Positions 46,888 through 59,369 are shown, counted from the first letter of the stretch. The stretch is DNA of 64,000 nt from Thelonectria olida (GCA_020736575.1 JAGPYM010000002.1:2604001-2668000), one strand, 5' to 3'. Translations and numbers: made by a program. Notes: generated from the sequence alone by a model not told the origin.

Positions 46888-48078
46888 ATGGCTTCAGAAA
46901 GGGGGCGGCCATGGACTCGGGTCTTCTCCCTGACCGTCCTCGTTTTGGTTCTCGCAGCAACAGCTCATGCATCCGTTGGCGATCGTTCTGCTGAATTCAA
47001 GGATTGCCTCAACGTGAGTAGATTCAACTCCCTTAACAGCTCACTTCGGTCCCATGTGATCCGCATGATCTAACAGTACCTCTACAACAGGTCTGCAAAA
47101 CCGAAAACTGTGGTGTTGGCCGGGAACAAACGCCCATCCGTACGTTATTGCGCCTTCATCCTCCTCCATCCTCCTGTCGATGCACCTCCGAGCTAACACA
47201 TCTTCCGCACAGCATTCCACCACCGTCTCCTCTTCTGGAACTGCGCCAGCGAATGCGACTATGCCTGCCAACACATCGTAACCGGGCAGCGCATCGCCTC
47301 CGGGCTCCCCGTCGTACAATTCTACGGAAAATGGCCATTCTATCGTTTCCTGGGAATGCAGGAACCTTTCAGTGTCCTCTTCTCTCTGGGCAACCTCTGG
47401 GCGCATTGGGATGGCCTCAAAAAGGTTCGCGCCCACATCCCCGCCTCCTATTCGATGCGCCCTTTCTACGTGTGTTTAGCTTGGGTCGGTATCGCGTCAT
47501 GGGTCTTCAGCTCCATCTTCCACACCCGCGACTTTCGTCTAACCGAAGAGCTTGACTACTTCGCCGCCGGCGCAAACGTCCTGTACGGATTATATTACAC
47601 TCCTATCCGCGTTTTTCGCCTCGACAGAGCCACTCCGCGTCGTCGCTCTGTCTTGCGCGCCTGGACACTGTTGTGTTTGAGCATGTACCTGTGTCATGTT
47701 TGCTACCTAAAGTTCGTGAAATGGGATTATACGTACAACATGGCTGCCAATGTTGCTGCGGGTATCATCCAGAACATCCTTTGGACGTGGTTCAGTTTTG
47801 ACAGATACAAAAAGTCGAGGCGTGCGTGGGCCGCCTGGCCTGGTTTCGTGGTTGCCTGGGTCATCTTCGCAATGAGTATGGAATTGTTTGATTTCCCCCC
47901 TTGGTTGTTCTCTATCGACGCCCACAGCCTGTGGCATCTCATGACGATTGGACCTACCATTCTTTGGTATAAGTAAGTCTGGCTTCTCAGTATTCGTTGT
48001 TATCAATCTAACTTCTATAGCTTCCTACTGAAAGACGCGAGGGACGATATCGCTGGAAGTCAAAGATTAAAGTCTTGA
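46888..48078 (+). CDS. per1: GPI-anchor remodelling protein Per1 (PGAP3)
   Basis: ER membrane phospholipase A2-type enzyme that removes the sn-2 acyl chain of GPI anchors. Exons are 46888-47013, 47091-47139, 47213-47972 and 48021-48078 (330 aa). The N-terminus has a signal peptide (VFSLTVLVLVLAATAHASVG). The lumenal Cys-rich part follows (EFKDCLNVCKTENCG, LLFWNCASECDYACQH), then the multi-spanning CREST-type hydrolase region with SSIFHTRDFRLTEELDYFAA and LWHLMTIGPTILWYNF. Conserved FHTRD, D and the H-rich C-terminal helix are intact. An in-frame ATG at 46789 would add a hydrophobic extension and is less likely. Confidence 0.94.
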
Positions 48079-48433
48079 TATCTAGTGCCTTATGCATGTG
48101 TACTATCTATAAAAATAACCCTATATTCATCTACCGACAGGGAAGTTCGACGAGTTGATACCTCAGACCAGTGACGTGAACACGACTTGATGATAGGATA
48201 TCTTCGCCAAATACAAGCAGGAAGAGGTCGTGGGACAGATTGAGTTCCACCAGTTTTGGCACAAACCGTTGGCAACCTGGCCAGCTCGATTTAAGAGCAA
48301 CCAACAATCGGCGTCATCTTCCGCCTAACATGTTTCTACGATGAGGACACATGGCAGCAAACAATGTGAAGCTTCCGTTTTACCATAAAATCGACATTAT
48401 TGGCACCTCTACCTGATATATCTCGATCATAAC
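48079..48433. other. Convergent 3' region
   Basis: 355 bp of AT-richer UTR sequence downstream of per1; nothing recognisable. Confidence 0.5.
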
Positions 48434-49173
48434 CTATTGTGACAATTGAACGGCCATATCCATCTTCCAACGGAGAGCTTCAAGCACCCCCCATCCGGGC
48501 ACACTTGGGTTCCCCCACGAGTCAACGAGCCTGCTTGATAAAAAGCCGAGAATGAATCCAGCCGCGCCAATGACCAGCATGACGGACGCAGTGAGTGACC
48601 CGCTCACCTCTCGCTGCAGCCAGTTCTGGCGGAATCGCATTGTCGTCAGTCGCATGAAGAAGAGCTCCTCGACGGATACCTCCCCTGCCTTGTTGGGCCG
48701 CAGTTCAGTGGACTGACGAGCAGTCTGCTTGTTCTCAACTCTATTGCCTAGCATCTCTGTCAGCGTCCGTTCTCCCGTTGCGATTGATTCATCCCAAGGT
48801 CGGCATAAGTGGTTTCAAGAACTTACAGCAGAGTGAGCGACACATCTCCCTGGAGGCGTGCCTTGAGCTCAAGCTCGACATCCAGGTTCAGTCCAAGCTG
48901 CAGACGCACGGGCTTAGTCTCGGCCAGGCGCGGCAGCGGAGGGCCGGTCTTGATGCCGCCAGCAGGGGCGAGCTGGTTGTTGTTGTTGCGGTTGCGGCGA
49001 CGGCGACGGCGGCGATTACCGCGCGAGTCCACGCTAGAGCCCGATTCCGAAGCCGAATCATCGAGCTGCCGGTGCAAGTCGGCCAGGACATTGTCCACAG
49101 CACGAGGGGGGCTAAAGGGCCGGGGTCCGGAGTCGGTGCCGACCTTGGGCATCGTGGAAGTTTGGGAAGCCAT
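48434..49173 (-). CDS. Membrane protein of unknown function, two exons
   Basis: Minus-strand exons are 49173-48827 and 48740-48434 (217 aa). The exon 1 frame appears to stop at 48823, but the stop overlaps a perfect donor GTAAGT. Splicing to the TAG acceptor at 48743-48741 continues in frame into a second coding block, turning two apparent ORFs into one protein. The first half is acidic then Arg/Asn-rich (NRRRRRRRNRNNNN), followed by PVRLQLGLNLDVELELKARL QGDVSLTLL, a block I associate with uncharacterised fungal proteins. The second half has one hydrophobic helix (TASVMLVIGAAGFILGFLSS). The frame stays open upstream to 49590, but without an ATG (it opens with GTG), so 49173 is the first usable start. 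Confidence 0.68.
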
Positions 49174-50927
49174 TGTTTCGAAATAGGGGGGTGGAGGGTC
49201 GGCGGGTTCGATGCTCAGCGTCGTAACCGATTGGTACAGCGTATACGAATAAGTCTCGTAGTAGCTCGGCGGAGACGGCTTCCTCGGCGGCTTACGCTTG
49301 CGGGATGCGCGGACGAGACGGAGCGGCTTGACCTCGAGACTGGTGCTGCGACCACCCGGATAGTACGGCGGCGGCTGGGCGGCGTAGCCTTCGGGCTTGA
49401 GCGGGAGGACTCGGGGAAGAGGCGCGCCGGCGGATACTCCGAAGACGTCGGAAGGGGGTCTGGAGAGCTCGGGACCGGAGTAGGCGGGAAGAGTGCGAGG
49501 GAGGGCAGTGGCTAAGTCGCTTTCCCCTTGCCGGTTGTTGGGAAAGCTTGGGAGACAGACACAGAAAGAGTCGTACAGTAGATGATCCACGCCGGCGCAG
49601 CAGACGAAAGATTGGGCGGTGAATTAAGGAGCAAAGGCAAGAAGTAAGGATTAATTGAACTTGGGCGCCAGGCCTTGAAAGAAGAGAAGAGGAGTGTTGG
49701 AAAGGAGAGAGTTGTCCTGTCTGCTCGAGCGCTGCTTGAACTGATGAAGACAAGATTTTCTATTCCCAAGAGCGGCGTTGAAGCTCATCTAAATACTCGT
49801 TTCCCTCGTCTCAGCACGGCCTTCCCTTCGCACCCCAAAGCAACCTCAACTCACCAACAATGGCATCTCTGGAAGAGGCCGTCAAGGCACGATGCGGCCA
49901 TCATGCCAGAAGTTTATGCTCTCGTACGATGAGCAACAGAGCGAGCGAGCTGAAACGGTGGTTCTATCCATGCCAATTGCAAAGAGCAGCGAGTGTGAAA
50001 CTTGAGAGATGAACCATGGTGTTTTGCCATGTTGCTTACGATTCCGGCCATCCGGGGCTTACACGGGGAGACGGACGGGGGTTGTTACAGATTTTGGTGT
50101 TTGAAAGTCCAGGGTGTGTGGGACGCAGTCTGTCTTGTGAGGTGTCAATCGCTCCGAGTATATCCTTGAGATGAGAGAAGATGAGACTGTGGCTTGGTAT
50201 CACAATGAGCTCGGACAATAGACTTGGATGGATGGATGTTGGGTTTATGGTGACGTCTTTCAATCTCTCGTGGAACAGCATTGCCTATTGGTCGTCCACC
50301 TCGTTGGCACTGTGAGTTTCCAACCAGGGTTGCCCAAGCCCATCCCCGTCCTTCTCTTGGTAATTAAATTGAAACTCGGTTGTCGACCCAGCTAACAGAT
50401 CTACAGAATTGAAAAGAAAACAGTGCACGTTCAGAAGCATCGTGACGTGCCGGCAGATGAAGTAAACGAACAAGAATGATGAAAATGGCGACCAAATCAA
50501 ACGACGCCCCCACACCAACTCCGTCCGTATATTGAGAAACGTCGGCCAACCTGAGAGATAGAAAAGCCTCTCGCTCTATATTTCCGTTCCGATTACCTCC
50601 AAAGCGATCACCAGCCAATTGTCTAAATTCCAATATATATAAGTTCCCAAGAAAGCGATGCTTCGCCGCAGCGGCTGGCTATCACCAATGTTTCGCTAGT
50701 CGTCTTAGCGGGTTACATTGGACCCTTCGCAAGCCCAGATGCAACACTCCCAAACCAACTCTCTTTTGCGAATGGGACGATTTTGCCGACCTCCCATGTC
50801 CATCTTCAGTGTCCCTGTTAGAGGGTGTCGCTTTGAAGATCCCTAGCCGCCATCACTACCAAACTCCAGGCGCCTCTCTGTTTCCCCCGAATAAAGTATT
50901 GACATCCATCAAGTCATCACAGGACGC
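49174..50927. other. Intergenic, 1.75 kb
   Basis: Upstream region of the membrane-protein gene plus the 3' side of the bHLH gene. Its first ~400 bp is open in the membrane-protein frame and Pro/Tyr-rich when translated, so an additional upstream exon with its own ATG is conceivable. The rest holds no recognisable gene; a TATATATA stretch occurs near 50633-50641. Confidence 0.4.
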
Positions 50928-52217
50928 TCACGTGCTGAGCAGATCACGGACTGACAGCCCCCGCCCTTTTGATCCGCGACGGTCGTTGTTTAGCATCAGC
51001 AAAGCGGCCATGGCCTCCTGATCAAGCTCACTCTGGGGATCCAGGGCCGGGCTGGTCAGTGTCGAGGCCGGGGCAGACGCATCGCTTCGCGCATATGCTC
51101 CTGCGCCAAAGACTTGAGGCCCGAAGGCGGGCGACGTGGTGACCGAGGCGCTGAAACTGTATCGGCGGGCATCCGTCGAGACGGACGAGTACGAATGATT
51201 TCGATGTCGTGCAGTCATTGCGTCTTGAGGGGGCAAGGCAGGAGAAACTGAAGGCTGGTGGACATTTCCTTCTGAATTACAAGGAATTGTCGGTGATTCG
51301 GCCTCGGAATCCTCCATCTCAACATCGACGTCGCCCACTGGATCGGACCGGAAAGTCGGGTGGAACTCGCGGATCGAAGGCAAACGGTCTCGGGCAGTGG
51401 GGGTCTGCCGGCCGGACTCGGGGTGGGTCTCATTGTCTTCTTGCTGGGCTTTCAACTGGGCGACACAGTCTTCGAGATATCGAACATATTCGATCGATGC
51501 CTATGGGGATTGCGATTTCATGTCAGAAACTCGTCGGTTTTCGCTCTCGGACATCGGACAAACCTGTAAGATGGACAGCTTGTGCATCTCTCCTGTGCAA
51601 GCCGGAATCATGCTCTTCAACACGGCAAATTCCTCGTTCATTTTGCTTCGCCTTCGCCTCTCAATTAAGCTGTGGGCTGTTTTCCTTGCAATCTTTCGTC
51701 CTGCCGCACTGGTTGCGCTTGGCTGCTTCTTCTTTCCCTTGTCACCGCCAGCTTCGTCGGCCTTTGAGGTGGCTGCTGCTGTCTTGGAAGCGGCCGCCTT
51801 CGATGTCGCAGAGCCCTTGGCACCCGCTTTTGTCGTCTCCTTTCCGGTTCCACTATCTGCGTTTCCATCTTGATTCCGAGGTTTCATTTGGATGATCTTG
51901 CGAGACCGAGTCGGAGGGGGTGGGAGGGCAAACGTATTGTCCTTTGTGTCCTTGGCCGCGGATGAACGCCGGCGGGCCTTGACCGCTTCAGCAGGTTGCA
52001 TGGGGTACGTTGAGGCGGGCGAGACGTTAGCAAGCGGGCGGGACTTGGGATCTGTTGGTGAGAGTCGGGCGCCCGAAGGCGATATCCGGTTGGGGTCGTG
52101 TATTGCTGGAGGCGGTAACTCAAAAGAAAGTTGAAAAGAGGCAAGCTGCTGACTGCCGTCCTTGCCCTTGATGTCGGATGAGGACCCCGGTGTGAGTGGA
52201 AGCCCTGGGCGAGGCAT
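50928..52217 (-). CDS. bHLH transcription factor, Esc1-like
   Basis: Minus-strand exons are 52217-51564 and 51500-50928 (408 aa); the 63-nt phase-0 intron splits the bHLH domain. The bHLH region (about residues 172-235) reads RKTAHSLIERRRRSKMNEEF, AVLKSMIPACTGEMHKLSIL, then ASIEYVRYLEDCVAQLKAQQ across the splice. The basic helix has the His, Glu and Arg positions of E-box (CACGTG) binders. Flanks are low-complexity: Ala/Lys/Thr-rich before, Ser-rich and acidic after (DVDVEMEDSEAESP). The target genes cannot be inferred. The ATG at 52217 (MPRPGLPLTPGSSSD) is chosen, although the frame is open another 261 codons upstream. Confidence 0.88.
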
Positions 52218-55200
52218 CTTGGTGACTGCGGAAATGTGAATGGAATGATAGACGAGCTGCAGGAAAAGTTGGCGGATGTGGCGAATGGGTCTTGGGCTTG
52301 GAGAAGTTGGCTTTGCGAAACCAGACAGGAGAGGAGAATGATCTGTGAGAAAAATAGAAGGCGACCTCGATTGTGAGAGCGGGTAGGCGAGTACAAGTTG
52401 GCGTAGGGGAGTAAGGCAATAGAGTGAGGCGAAGACCGAAGTCGATGTTGGCCTGACCGACGTAGGCTGCGTTGCGATGCGACGAGATGCGGTGCGATGT
52501 GAGGCTCTGTGAGGTGCACCAGTCACGAGGACGCAATCGAAGCCACGAGCCCAAACCCTCTTCACTCGCCGATCCGAAGCAGACAAAAGAAAGAAGAGTG
52601 AAGGGGAAATATTGTGTGTTGTAATGAGGAGAAGGAAACAGGGAGATTGTGGGAAGACAGTCGACGGGAGACTCGATGGTTGGTGACGAGGGCGTCTTCG
52701 GTCTGGTCTGGACTTGGAGGCCCAGGTTTCTCTTGAACTGGCTTGACAGGGTGAAGCAAAGAGAGAGGAGAAGATGATGGATTGGCAGGGCAGATGGACG
52801 AGTGTTGCTTGTTGGATCCTCCAAGTTTCACACCCCCTTCTCAAGATACCAACAGAAGAAGCGGCGCCAGCGTTGACAGGAGAGGAGATATAAAGAAACG
52901 TGGATCCAAGATTCGACACCAACAAGACCCCGGAGAGAATGTACTTCGTAAAAAGGCCCCGAAGAAAGAAGAAGGGGGGCACAATCACGAGCACGCACAA
53001 GCTGAAGCAGACGAGACGACGCTATCATCCATACCTTAGCGCATGGAGCATGGAGCATGGAGCATGGAACAGGAACCAGAAGCATGAGCACGAGGGTCGA
53101 CGGGAGGAGAGCACGCGAGACAGTTACAGTACTTGCTTGGTGCAGTGGACAACAACGCTCAGGTAAGTAGAATAACAACAAGAAGAAAAGGGAATTGCAG
53201 CCAACACGGAGGAAAAGGGACAAGCCATTCAACCAGCACCACGAACTCCCCCGTCCCTTCCCCAATTCCCGTAACCAAAAAGCAAAAGACGCCAAGGCAA
53301 GAAAGAGAGTTTCGCTCTTCCCTTCTACGAGCTGCACCCAATCCGCGCCCGCAGACAGGGAGAATGGATCATGGAAACCGCAACTTTCGTCTTGGACCAA
53401 GCATCATCGAGAAAATGGTCGCGTGCTCTCCGATGTTGTTGAAGCACCTTGGCGAATCAGCGTGGGGCATTTGCCCATGTGGTCGCTCCCTGCGGCTTGG
53501 ACGGCAGCACCGCAGGACATGCGCTGTGGCCAGGGCCCAGGGCCAAGGGGGGGGGCGGTGGTTTCCCCATGGAAAACTGCCCGCAGAAAAGCTTGGCTGA
53601 GGTTGGTGAGCATGAGCCTTTTTGCTAAAAGGTCCCTCCTTCCTGCCTCGGTCAAGGTGAGGAGACGAAGATGGGGAGGTGGTCGTCGTGGAGGAGGAAG
53701 CAGGAAGGAAGCATGGGGAGAATTTGGCCACGGCAGGTTGTAAGCCATCTCTCCTTCTAATCGACCCTTCCAGTTCCCTTGGGAAGCTCGGCTGTCTTTT
53801 CTGCCTTAACATCTCCTCTCCCTTAATACACAAAAATACCAAAATCAAGACAATGACAGCATCAATTGGCCGCGATATCTCGACAAAGTACCTCTCAAGC
53901 CCCATCATCCTTATCCCCGACGTCGAAATAAAAGCAGGCCAACCTAGCAACCCAAGCTTCGCACAGACCCATCAAAACCCCGACTTTCCCAGAGCGATCA
54001 CCGACGAGACCACAACCACCCAGACAAGCTCCAAATCTCATCCACTCAACCACTCCAGGGCCAGGGAATTCGCCGCCATGAGCTGCAACTTCTGCTCAAG
54101 CATGTCATGCCAAGATCCCGGATACCGAGGGCAAAAGGGAAACGATTCACAAGAGCAATTCCTCTTGTTGTCATGTTGGCACGGAAAGGCTCCTCCCAGC
54201 TCCTGAGTACCTACGTACGTACGAAGTACTCCATATTACTTCATCCGGACAATGTGAATCTCAGATGTCCAACCCCAATTTAACGACACGGTCCCTCACT
54301 CAGCCTCCACACAAGGTCCACCTCCTCACTTCCTCAAAGAGGTTGAGTCTTCAACAACAAATCTCCACCTCCACCTCCACCTCCATCAACCAGCACGTCA
54401 CGTCTCACGGTCCGCCACCACTCCAAAGTACGAAAACCACCAGTTCGAGTACACGCGAGCACGTGTCTCCATCCCAGACCCTAGCCCTTACTTGCTCTCT
54501 CCAAGACTAGTCGAGTCGCCAGATGCTCATGCTGATCCGGCCTTGCAAACAGGGGTCCTCCTTAAGAGCAAGGGTCGTGGCAATTTGGCTTCCATCATTC
54601 GTTCTTCTTCAGAGTTGAGCACGTGTCCTACCGTCAACTCTCAGAGATTGTGGCTGCTCTAGTTTCCAGGTGAATCCCACCCATCAACGTCTCGCATGTG
54701 CCAACGTGGGGGCCAGGGCCTCACCCTAGATCATCCCAGTGACCCTACGCCAGGCCATCAATTAACTGACTTCTTTTTCTTTTCCCTCAAGGTCTGGATT
54801 ATCCGCCATGCCGGCAACCTTTCTCGGTTCAAAGAGAACCCTGTCGTATTGTCAGACATCATCCCTTGTTGCTGCTGAGCATGTGGTGAACCCTTGGCTA
54901 ATCTCAACAGTGGAAATGTCCGGTCTACCATTGTTATAAACACTTCAAGCCTTAATTCACGGATTCAATTCGTCGTTCAGACGTCTCAATAATGGATGGT
55001 CAGCATCCGTGCGCTTCGCTCGGCTCGTGCCATGACCTCCGAACAGGTTAATAGACCGCAGGCCCATGAGTAACCGATACCCGATATCTTCTTAACGTCA
55101 GAATTCCCTAGCTGAGGCCTATAGACTAGATAGGAAGCCTCATAGATAGCATACGTATCATACCCGTCACTTTAGACCCTCCCTGTTCTATCCTTACTTC

Positions 55201-55898
55201 TGTGCTTTCTTTTTCTTTAGTCACCCTTCCTAGAATATAAAGTGCATGTTTTCATAGTCACGGACATCACTAGAGAAATGTTGAGTCGAGTTGAGTTACT
55301 CGTTCTCTCGCATTGTGGACCGCGTATCGAGAGTGAGATGCCTCTTTTCTTGGCCAATCCCACCTACTTCGTACAGACATCAAGCCGTCGAAACCCAAGC
55401 ACGCCAAGCCTTCGGCTTATATGCGAATTCCGTTTAACACTGTACTCTACACAAAACAATGCATAGGCAGCACATGAGTTGGGGCCACGATAACTAAGTC
55501 TCCGTCAGGGGTTCCAGAGAATGAGCGTTCACGTATGACCCAAAGTGAACCACCTCTGCTTTTCGAGCGGAAGAGTACAGTATTAGCTACTACTTGGATG
55601 AGCTGTAGTGAAACAAGAACAGCCCTACCTACCTGATGCTTCAAAGATACGAAAAAGTCGTCACTATGTGATTCCATACATTCACAACCATGTACAAAGC
55701 CAGTTAAAGTTGAATCAAGTCCGTTATTAGCAAGTATAACCCGTAGTCTCATACTTAGCAATCCCTTGTTCCGTGCAGTTGTCTGCATACTATGCGTGAT
55801 GTAATCAAATTCCCATCCGATCTTTTCCCTAGACTCCAAAATATGAACCAATATCAATCATTATCCATGACCGCGTCTTTCAACCCTGGCCTTCAAGC
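52218..55898. promoter_or_regulatory. Long gene-poor region upstream of bHLH gene
   Basis: 3.7 kb, the largest gap in the window. It must contain a long leader and promoter for the bHLH gene, as is common for fungal regulators. It also holds four perfect tandem GCATGGA units at 53041-53068, a CCACCT repeat near 54363-54384, and TA/CTAG-rich sequence around 55080-55240 that differs from its surroundings. ORFs of 100-190 codons on both strands show no domain; I do not call any of them a gene. Confidence 0.5.
53041..53068. repeat. Tandem repeat GCATGGA x4
   Basis: Four perfect head-to-tail copies of a 7-bp unit, followed by degenerate continuation (GCATGGAAC, later AGCATGAGC). It lies about 820 bp upstream of the bHLH start codon. 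Confidence 0.9.
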
Positions 55899-57840
55899 TT
55901 AGATCTCGTTGCTGGGGTAGGTAACCTGGGTTGTAGGCACAAACTCCTCCTTGATAGACCGAACGTTGACAAATCGGGTCAGCAGGTTCTGGCTACCGGC
56001 CTTGTCGTTGGTACCGCTGGCGCGAGAACCACCAAAGGGCTGCTGGCCAACCACTGCCCCAGTGCTCTTGCAGTTGACATAGAAGTTGCCAGCAGCGTTG
56101 CGGAGGTTCTCCTCGGCAAATCGCACAGCCTCGCGGTCAGCAGCGAAGATGGAACCGGTGAGGCCATACTCAGAGGTGGACTCGACCAGCTTGCACACGG
56201 CGCCGTAGGCATCGGGGGCGGCGTCATCCCAGACGTAAGTAGTCAAAATGGGACCGAAGAACTCAGTTGAGAGGAACTTGTGGTCAGGGTTGGTCGTGGC
56301 GTAGATGGTGGGGTGGACGAAATAGCCCTTGGACGAGTCGTACTTGCCACCGGTGACAAGCTCAAGGTCCTTGTCCGTCTTGGCTTCGTCAATGGCACCA
56401 GAGAGCTTCTTAAATGAAGCCTCGTGAATGACGGGGCCGATAAAGTGGCCATGCTCCCACGGGACACCGATGCTGAGCTTCTCGACCTCGGCCGCCAACT
56501 TCTCCTTGAATTCGGCCCACTTGGACTTGGGCACATACAGGCGAGAAGTAGCACTGCACTTCTGGCCCTGGAATTCGAAAGCACCACGGACGGTCTGCTT
56601 GACGGCGTTGTCAATGTCAGCCGAGGGGTGGATCAAATGGAAGTTCTTGCCACCAGTCTCGCCAACGACACGGGGGTAGGATCGGTAGCGACCCTCAGCA
56701 ATTCCCTGGCCAATGGTGCCGTACAACTTGCGGAAGACGGCAGTGCTGCCAGTGTAGTGAAGACCAGCAAACTCCTTGTGCTCGAGGACGACCTTGGTCA
56801 CCTCAACAGGGTTGCCAGGGACGAACTGGATGACGTCCTTGGGCAGACCGGCCTCGAGGAGGATGTTGTAAACGAGCCAGTTGGAGGCGATGGAGAAGTC
56901 ACTGGGCTTCCAGACAACGACGTTGCCCAGCAAAGCAGGGGCACCAGGGAGGTTACCAGCAATGGCAGTGAAGTTGAAGGGGCTCACGGCGTAAACAAAA
57001 CCCTCCAGAGGCCGGTACTCGAGACGGTTCCAAACGTTGGGGCTGTTGTGCTCGGGCTGTCCGCTGTAGAGCTGCTCGGCGTAGTGAACGTTGAAGCGGA
57101 AGAAGTCGGCCAACTCGGCGGCGGAGTCGATCTCGGCCTGCCAAGCATTCTTGCCTTGGCCGAGCATAGTGGCTGCCATGATGTCGTAACGGTACTTGGT
57201 GGAGATGAGGTCGGCGGCCTTGAGGAAGATGGCGGCGCGTTCGGCGAAGGGGAGGGCCTCCCAGGCGGGCTTAGCAGCGAGGGCAGCGTCAATGGCCTTG
57301 GAGACATCGGCGGGAGTAGCAGTGTGGTAGGAGGCAACGGTGGTGGCATGGTCGGCGGGATTGACCTGCTTGGAGAGCGCAGATGCCTTGATCTGTGGTG
57401 GCATGGTCAGTCATCTCTCCTCACACTAAGGCTTGCCGCAAGATGATGCAGCCATCAATTGGCCCCGTCTTGTGATGATGCAGGATCCAGGAAAGCTGAT
57501 TACATACCTGCTTGCCACCAACGACAACGGGGACCTCAAGGGGAAGCTGGTTCTGGAGCTTCTCGATAGCGGCCGTCAAACCTTTGCGCTGCTCGCTGTT
57601 CTTGACGAAGTGTTGCTGTTATTGACCATTGTCAGCTTTCTTGTCTCGTGTTTGCTCCAATCTCGTCGTTTCGAGCATCATTCCATTTCGCAATCCGAAA
57701 AGAGGTATACGTACGTTGGGCTCGTTGAAGACCTTGGGAGTGCGGAAAGCAGCGAGGGTAGCAGCACCCCGCATCTGCTGTGCTCTCGCAGCGGTGCGAA
57801 GACCCTGGGCACCCGCCCGATTAAGAAGCATGGAAGGCAT
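55899..57840 (-). CDS. put2: Delta-1-pyrroline-5-carboxylate dehydrogenase, mitochondrial
   Basis: Oxidises P5C/glutamate semialdehyde to glutamate with NAD+, the second step of proline catabolism (Put2/PrnC). Minus-strand exons are 57840-57715, 57615-57508 and 57392-55899 (575 aa). The N-terminus (MPSMLLNRAGAQGLRTAARA) is a mitochondrial presequence. The ALDH fold is complete: YAVSPFNFTAIAGNLPGAPA, VGETGGKNFHLI with the catalytic Glu region, FQGQKCSATSRLYVPKSKW with nucleophile Cys357, and TEFFGPILTTYVWDD. Introns are 99 and 115 nt, all in phase 0. No prnA/prnB-like partner gene is adjacent, so proline genes are not clustered here. Confidence 0.96.
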
Positions 57841-59369
57841 TGCTGTGGCGAGGCTTATCGATGGTCGATAATAGAGGGTATCACAAGACAGAGAAAAGTA
57901 GAAAAAAAGAAGGCGCTGATGAGAAGAGGGAGGAAAGGGTGTGTTCACGTTTGAGGGAAGGAGTTGGAGGGGGATTCTACGATCGAGTGGCTTATAAGGG
58001 AAGGAGGGGTCCTTTTCCCTTTTCTAAAATACCCAGTTGCCGGGTTAAACTATGCCGGCAGGCGAACTTGAGCTCTCAAGCTTCCCTTGACTTCGTTCCT
58101 CGTCTTGCCTCTTTCGCACACTGTTGTGCACCCACTGTGCTGGACTGTTTAGTCGCAGAACAGCTCTCGCCTTACGTTCGGCTTATCGCGGCCTAAAAAG
58201 TGTTTGGGGAGACTGCCACTGGAGAAAAAAAAAACAATAGCAGCCATGACAAGACGGCGGAAGCGGGGACTCGTGGGGCCGCCGGCCGCATGACGTCTCT
58301 CTTTCTTCACTCATATTCATAACTTATCTCCTACGTGCTCGGAAGAGCAAGTATTAAGCCATGTCTAGAGATCAGATACCTCGGATACGTAATCCTCTAA
58401 GCCATTCCCACTCGATGCAGAGGTCATTCAGCAAAAGGCAAGACATTGCTCAAATCGTCAAGGAAACAAGCCATGCCTCGCCGTAGTCGCCGCCGGCCTG
58501 CCGGGAAACAGAGCTCCATGATTGGCCAATGGCAAGGGCATTTGTCTTCTCCCGGCCCCGCCGGTTTCGGCCTTCACTTGGCTGTTGGCTTCAGGCCCGT
58601 CCGTCTCTTCTCCCGCGAAGAGCCGCACGCCTCCAAGCCCCTGGCAGCTATGGGTACATAGTTGAATAGAACCACTGTGTTTTTATTTGCTGACCTGCCA
58701 TGTTCAGCGGGTCGAATGGCGAAAGTGGTTTGGAGAACCGCGCTTTGCCGACGTCGACGTGGGGAAACGATAGATTTGCAACTTGATCATGTGGCCTATC
58801 TCGCATGAGCCATGGGACAATACGTGGCCACTCGTGAGAGCCATTCAGTAACGCAATCTTGAAGAGTAAAATATGCATTAGACAGGAATGTTGGTATAGG
58901 CTACAGCTATTCGTAATGATTCCCCGGATTACCCACCGTAACGAGACCCTCCGAATCTTTGACCCTTCTCTTCCCTACAAAAGGGTATCTCTCCTACTCC
59001 GTCTATAGAAGCAAGGTAAAAAGAGAGCACGACAACCACATTAACAACCTCTTGCATCACGCATAACGGCTCCGCCTCCACTGGTCGTTTGCCATTATTC
59101 ATACTGCTCCAGCTCAGGAGTAAGGAAGTCGTCCAGGCCCTTCCCCACTCTTCGGCTCTTCCAGGCTTATTTTAGGACCCATTCCTGTCAAAAAGAAGAA
59201 GAGCCATCAACCTTCCAACCGAACTCCACTCTCTTCCGCCCGGGTTCCCGCTGGGCTTTTCTGACCCTACTTGCGGCCGTTAGCAGGCGATGATAGATAA
59301 GAACAACATGTTCCTTGTGACTTACCGGCGCTTCCAAAAGGCCCGCAACGCGGCCCGCCACTTCCAGTG
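57841..59369. other. Intergenic, 1.5 kb
   Basis: Holds the P5C dehydrogenase promoter and leader and the 3' side of the PhoD-like gene. The small ORF at 58446-58661 is Arg/Pro-rich with no domain. Nothing else seen. Confidence 0.45.

Noticed and set aside
48434..48754. Separate 106-aa gene starting MLGNRVENKQ
   Set aside because: Joins in frame to the upstream exon by a consensus donor and acceptor; treated as exon 2 of one gene.
53679..54206. 175-codon ORF in the bHLH upstream region
   Set aside because: No domain, low-complexity composition, no plausible splice partners; likely chance in leader or promoter DNA.
55447..55857. 136-codon minus-strand ORF next to P5C dehydrogenase
   Set aside because: Composition unlike nearby genes and no motif; not enough evidence for a gene.
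56424..57446. 340-codon plus-strand ORF
   Set aside because: Shadow of the P5C dehydrogenase gene, whose domain, splice phases and catalytic residues are all consistent.
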